This document shows positions 13,517 to 16,255 of a DNA stretch of 16,255 bases, one piece after another (within the stretch, counting starts at the first letter, position 1; every line of letters begins with the position of its first letter). Source of the DNA: an uncultured Megasphaera sp. (lineage in GTDB: Bacteria; Bacillota; Negativicutes; Veillonellales; Megasphaeraceae). A program made the position numbers and the translations under genes. Below the pieces are notes generated by a model. It was not told the origin of the DNA and made no database searches. It saw nothing but the letters and a program-made list of their open reading frames with translations. The stretch is from contig NZ_UQBH01000039.1 in assembly GCF_900539295.1 (NCBI RefSeq), forward strand, positions 1 through 16,255, given 5' to 3'.

Positions 13517-15427
13517 CTATTGAGCAGGTTTTTCTAAAATAACGCCCTGACGGTAGGCCTGTAAGAGGGCCTTTAAGTCATCGATCATTTGAAGCAGCTT
13601 TTTCCCGTTATCCGTGTCACCGATCATGACTCGCTTCGGTTCCAGTTCGACCTGCGTCGATTCCGAGTCGATGTCGACGTTGTTCATCAACGCCTGGTAA
13701 ACGTCTTCAAAGGGGTAATGGGATTTGATGCGGATGCCGTGGGAATTAAAGATCAGCGTATAGCCGGCGATTCCCGTCGAGCCCTGATAGGCCTTGCAGA
13801 AGCCGCCGTCGATGCAGATTTCTTTACCTTCAGCCCGGACAGGGCTTTCGCCCTTCTTTACCTTGACCGGCGTATGGCCGTTGATGATGTGACCTTGGGG
13901 CGAATCGATGCCGAATTCATGAAGGATTTTGATGCATTCATCCTTATCGCGGTTTAGGTGATAATAGGCATTTTGCGGTTCTTTCCACGTCGATTCATCA
14001 ACGATATAGCTGCGTTCAAGGGTCTTTACGATACGTCCTGAAACGGGCGAGTCGGCGCCGCACCACAGATACCACATAAAGTCCAGGCTGTCCATATCGC
14101 GCTGGTCATAGGCCTTGCGGATCAGGTGCTCGATCTTATCCATAAAGGCCCGGCCCTTATACGGCTTCCCTTCAAGATAAACTTCTTTAAAACTGCCGTC
14201 CGGATTGAGGGGCAGGCCGCCGTGGAACAAGAGATTGTTGTTCATGCAGCGGTACAGCGAACCGTGGCTGTAGAGGAAACGGATATGGCGCTGAAGGCGT
14301 TCGCTTTCCATAAACTCCAGTTGGATGTCATTCATCAATTGATGTTCTTCCGGCGACAAGGTATAGGGATCCAGTGGATTGACCGTCGGAAAATCCTTAG
14401 TCTTCAACTCATAGGTATTGCCGTCCAAGGTAACCGTACCTTTTTCCCAATCGAATTTATGGAACATGAGCCGATCATCCATGTTGTAGTCGGGATGGCG
14501 GTAAATGGTCTGGCCTTCCAGTTTGGCTACGATGACATTGATAGCCTTGACCATCGGTTCGATGCCATCATTTTCCTTATATGTCTTCATGGCGAAGAGG
14601 GCAAAGGGCCGCAGGCTGATACCATAGCCGTTTTCAAGAATTTCCATATTATGGTAACGAATATTGTTGCGCAGGACGTTGGCAATGCAGGCCAAATTGC
14701 CGGCAGCGGCGCCCATCCAAAGGACGTCGTGATTGCCCCACTGGATATCCAGTGAATGGTGTTCCATCAAGGTGTCGACAATCTTATCGGCATGAGCCCC
14801 GCGGTCATAGATGTCGCCGATGATATGCAGGTGGTCTACTGCCAGCCGCTTGATGAGGGCAGCTAAGGCATAGATGAATTGGCGGGTGCTGCCAGTCTCC
14901 AAAATCGTATCGAGAATTTTTCGATGGTAGACCAACTGATTCTGGTCTTCATCAGGCTGAGCATGGATCAATTCGTCGATGATGAATCGGAAGGCTTCCG
15001 GCGTAGCCTTACGCACCTTAGAACGGGTATATTTAGAAGACAAAAGCTTAGCCAGGTCGATCATCCGTTCCAGCGTCGTCCGGGCCCACTCACTCGTAAC
15101 CTTTCCTTCACGATAGAGCATGTTCAGCTTTTCTTTCGGATAATAAATGAGGGTCAAAAGACTGTCCTGTTCCGCTTTATTCATCTTATCCGAAAAAATC
15201 ATCTCTACCTTTTCACGAATGACGCCGGAGCAGTTGTTCAGAATATGATAGAAAGCACCGTATTCACCATGAAGGTCACTCATAAAGTGTTCCGTTCCTT
15301 TCGGCAAATTGACGATAGCCTGCAAATTAATGATTTCTGTAAAGGTTGCTGCCTGGGTCGGATAGTCTTTGGCCAAGAGTTCCAAATACCGCAGATATTC
15401 AGCAGAATAGGTATCGTACATCCCCAT
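13517..15427 (-). CDS. fbp: Fructose-1,6-bisphosphatase, class III
   Basis: The enzyme hydrolyses fructose 1,6-bisphosphate to fructose 6-phosphate, the key dephosphorylation of gluconeogenesis. The 636-residue protein belongs to the large Firmicutes class III family (about 640-670 aa), which has a calcineurin-like metallophosphoesterase fold. Likely metal ligands are D51 and H53 in MSDLHGEY, D205 and D208 in GDIYDRG, N232 and H233 in GNHDV, H402 in FHGGLP and H518 in INGHTP. The start ATG at 15427 has AGGGG 7 nt upstream; an in-frame ATG two codons later is a weaker alternative. The gene is divergent from gdhA. No terminator is visible before the tyrS promoter, so some read-through into tyrS is likely. 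Confidence 0.96.
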   Translation of the reverse strand: MGMYDTYSAEYLRYLELLAKDYPTQAATFTEIINLQAIVNLPKGTEHFMSDLHGEYGAFYHILNNCSGVIREKVEMIFSDKMNKAEQDSLLTLIYYPKEKLNMLYREGKVTSEWARTTLERMIDLAKLLSSKYTRSKVRKATPEAFRFIIDELIHAQPDEDQNQLVYHRKILDTILETGSTRQFIYALAALIKRLAVDHLHIIGDIYDRGAHADKIVDTLMEHHSLDIQWGNHDVLWMGAAAGNLACIANVLRNNIRYHNMEILENGYGISLRPFALFAMKTYKENDGIEPMVKAINVIVAKLEGQTIYRHPDYNMDDRLMFHKFDWEKGTVTLDGNTYELKTKDFPTVNPLDPYTLSPEEHQLMNDIQLEFMESERLQRHIRFLYSHGSLYRCMNNNLLFHGGLPLNPDGSFKEVYLEGKPYKGRAFMDKIEHLIRKAYDQRDMDSLDFMWYLWCGADSPVSGRIVKTLERSYIVDESTWKEPQNAYYHLNRDKDECIKILHEFGIDSPQGHIINGHTPVKVKKGESPVRAEGKEICIDGGFCKAYQGSTGIAGYTLIFNSHGIRIKSHYPFEDVYQALMNNVDIDSESTQVELEPKRVMIGDTDNGKKLLQMIDDLKALLQAYRQGVILEKPAQ

Positions 15428-15445
15428 TTAAGTACCCCTCTTTTC

Positions 15446-15475
15446 ATTATAGTGTATGTTGTATAACGTATATAC
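15446..15475 (-). promoter_or_regulatory. Possible proximal fbp promoter with overlapping palindrome
   Basis: TATAAT (15446-15451) lies 18 nt from the fbp ATG, but no good -35 sits 16-18 nt upstream. That position is instead filled by the dyad GTATA-TACGT-TATAC (15461-15475), and a further GTATAC copy lies at 15484-15489. The arrangement resembles an operator overlapping a weak or activator-dependent promoter. The predicted leader would be only about 11 nt. Weak evidence. Confidence 0.35.
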
Positions 15476-15537
15476 CTCTTATTGTATACCATCGACACCA
15501 AAGTGACTAGATTTTTCTGCCTTTTTCATCGATTTCA

Positions 15538-15562
15538 AAATGAGTATGAGCTCATCTCATTT
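15538..15562. promoter_or_regulatory. 25-bp near-perfect palindrome (operator candidate)
   Basis: AAATGAG-T-ATGAG is followed directly by CTCAT-CTCATTT: 12 bp of dyad symmetry with one unpaired base, centred on GAGCTC with no loop. The absence of a loop favours a DNA-binding dimer site over an RNA hairpin. It overlaps the spacer and -10 of the candidate fbp promoter TTGATA-N17-CATACT (minus strand, 15543-15571). Each half contains two ATGAG units. I do not recognise the regulator. Confidence 0.5.
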
Positions 15563-15688
15563 ATGTATCAAAATCATCTTACAGTTAATTTTAATGCATA
15601 GATGCGCTTTAACCTGTTGAAACTCCCCTTGACTCCCTTAAAAGCCCTTGAATTTTCACACTTTTTTTCGCATAGCGACAAATCAATG

Positions 15689-15719
15689 CCGCAATGGAAA
15701 AATATTTTCCGCATTGTGG
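15689..15719. repeat. Imperfect inverted repeat upstream of the gdhA promoter
   Basis: CCGCAATGGAAAA (15689-15701), spacer ATA, and TTTTCCGCATTGTGG (15705-15719) pair over about 13 positions, with a 2-nt bulge and one mismatch. The centre GGAAAA-ATA-TTTTCC is perfect. It ends 2 bp before the -35 of the candidate gdhA promoter, which suits an upstream regulator site. It could also be a hairpin ending a transcript entering from the left, but no plus-strand gene is there. Confidence 0.45.
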
Positions 15720-15721
15720 TG

Positions 15722-15750
15722 TTTTCAAGACCGAAAAAACATGCTATTAT
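15722..15750 (+). promoter_or_regulatory. Candidate gdhA promoter
   Basis: TTTTCA (15722-15727, 4/6), a 17-nt spacer and TATTAT (15745-15750, 5/6) lie about 55 nt upstream of gdhA. The predicted start is near 15757, giving a leader of about 48 nt. The weak -35 next to an inverted repeat would fit regulated expression. Confidence 0.5.
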
Positions 15751-15804
15751 GTAATCGTAGAAATCAGTTTTAGGTATAACTATTTTAAATGAGGTGACTA
15801 CATT

Positions 15805-16255
15805 ATGAACAAGTATTTGCAATCTGTTATTGAAAACGTCCGTGCTAAACATGCCAACGAGCCAGAATTCGTCCAGACCATTGAAGAAGTTTTGAGCTCC
15901 CTCGACGTCGTCGTCGAAAAACATCCGGAATACGAAAAGTACGACCTGATCAGCCGCTTGGTTGAACCGGAACGCCAGTTCACATTCCGCGTCGTCTGGG
16001 AAGACGATAACGGCAACTATCACACCAACACCGGCTACCGCGTCCAGTTCAACGGCGCAATCGGGCCCTACAAAGGTGGTCTCCGCTTCCAGAAAAACGT
16101 TTACTCCGGCATCATCAAATTCTTGGGCTTTGAACAGATCTTCAAAAACGCTTTGACCGGCCTTCCTATCGGCGGCGGTAAAGGCGGTTCCGACTTCGAC
16201 CCGACGGGCAAGTCCGACGCTGAAATCATGCGTTTCTGCCAGAGCTATATGCAGG
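15805..16255 (+). CDS. gdhA: Glutamate dehydrogenase, N-terminal 150 residues (3' end outside window)
   Basis: The enzyme interconverts 2-oxoglutarate plus ammonium and glutamate, linking carbon and nitrogen metabolism. The visible part matches the hexameric, about 450-residue bacterial type, which is mostly NADPH-dependent (EC 1.4.1.4). The glutamate-binding segment GPYKGGLRF is at 87-95 (K90), and FLGFEQIFKNAL is at 106-117 (K114). The catalytic-lysine motif PIGGGKGGSDFDP is at 121-133 (K126). All key lysines are present. The nucleotide-binding domain lies beyond the window, so cofactor preference cannot be read. The start ATG at 15805 has an AGGTGA site 7 nt upstream. The gene is transcribed away from fbp. 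Confidence 0.95.
   Translation, partial: MNKYLQSVIENVRAKHANEPEFVQTIEEVLSSLDVVVEKHPEYEKYDLISRLVEPERQFTFRVVWEDDNGNYHTNTGYRVQFNGAIGPYKGGLRFQKNVYSGIIKFLGFEQIFKNALTGLPIGGGKGGSDFDPTGKSDAEIMRFCQSYMQ

Larger units (their letters stand above)
15428..15804. other. Divergent fbp-gdhA intergenic regulatory region
   Basis: This 377-bp stretch carries no gene I can support. It holds a TATAAT with a poor -35 (15446-15451) close to fbp, and an alternative fbp promoter TTGATA-N17-CATACT (15543-15571). It also holds three palindromes (15461-15475, 15538-15562, 15689-15719) and the candidate gdhA promoter (15722-15750). A 149-codon minus-strand frame runs through it (15574-16023), but most of that is the antisense of gdhA. 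Confidence 0.6.

Noticed and set aside
15574..16023. A 149-codon minus-strand frame between fbp and gdhA
   Set aside because: Most of it is the exact antisense of the conserved gdhA N-terminus; the rest is the AT-rich intergenic region.
1..16255. Mobile elements, CRISPR arrays, tRNA or rRNA genes, defence systems
   Set aside because: No repeat-spacer pattern, transposase, integrase, tRNA-like clover leaf or defence-type protein was seen; coding density and gene content are those of a core chromosomal region.

Overview
The window looks like chromosomal DNA from a Gram-positive-lineage bacterium of the class Negativicutes. A Megasphaera-like member of the Veillonellales is my best guess. The reasons are the Firmicutes-type str/rpo gene order with an L7Ae-like gene between rpoC and rpsL, the Firmicutes class III fructose-1,6-bisphosphatase, strong AGGAGG-type ribosome-binding sites, frequent GTG starts, sigma-A promoters of the TTGACA/TATAAT type, and a base composition of roughly half GC by eye. 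The genus is inference; the phylum-level placement is well supported by the proteins.

Layout. Everything from base 1 to 15427 is on the minus strand, so transcription runs right to left. Reading in that direction: fbp (15427-13517); tyrS with its own consensus promoter (13422-12166); a consensus promoter and a ~180-nt leader containing an intrinsic terminator (12135-11923); rpoB and rpoC (11922-3887); a GNRA-loop intrinsic terminator (3878-3847); a second consensus promoter (3735-3707); then the str operon: L7Ae-like protein (3646-3401), rpsL, rpsG, fusA and the first 90 codons of tuf, cut off by the window edge. gdhA is divergent, on the plus strand (15805 onward), and is cut off by the right edge. 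The 377-bp region between fbp and gdhA holds several palindromes and candidate promoters.

Function. The block codes for core information processing: the two large RNA polymerase subunits, two small-subunit ribosomal proteins, two translational GTPases, a tRNA synthetase and an L7Ae-family RNA-binding protein. It is flanked by two central-metabolism genes, a gluconeogenic phosphatase and glutamate dehydrogenase. I see no mobile element, tRNA, rRNA, CRISPR array or clearly foreign gene.

The most unusual signals are: (1) RNA polymerase beta' is about 217 residues longer than the ~1199-residue B. subtilis protein, and nearly all the excess seems to come from two internal duplications, one of which triplicates a module between the cysteines of the second zinc site; (2) a strong 11-bp intrinsic terminator lies between the rpoBC promoter and rpoB, with a small ORF that has a GGAGG motif upstream and ends inside the terminator loop; (3) the beta subunit has a long acidic C-terminal tail; (4) operator-like palindromes lie between fbp and gdhA.
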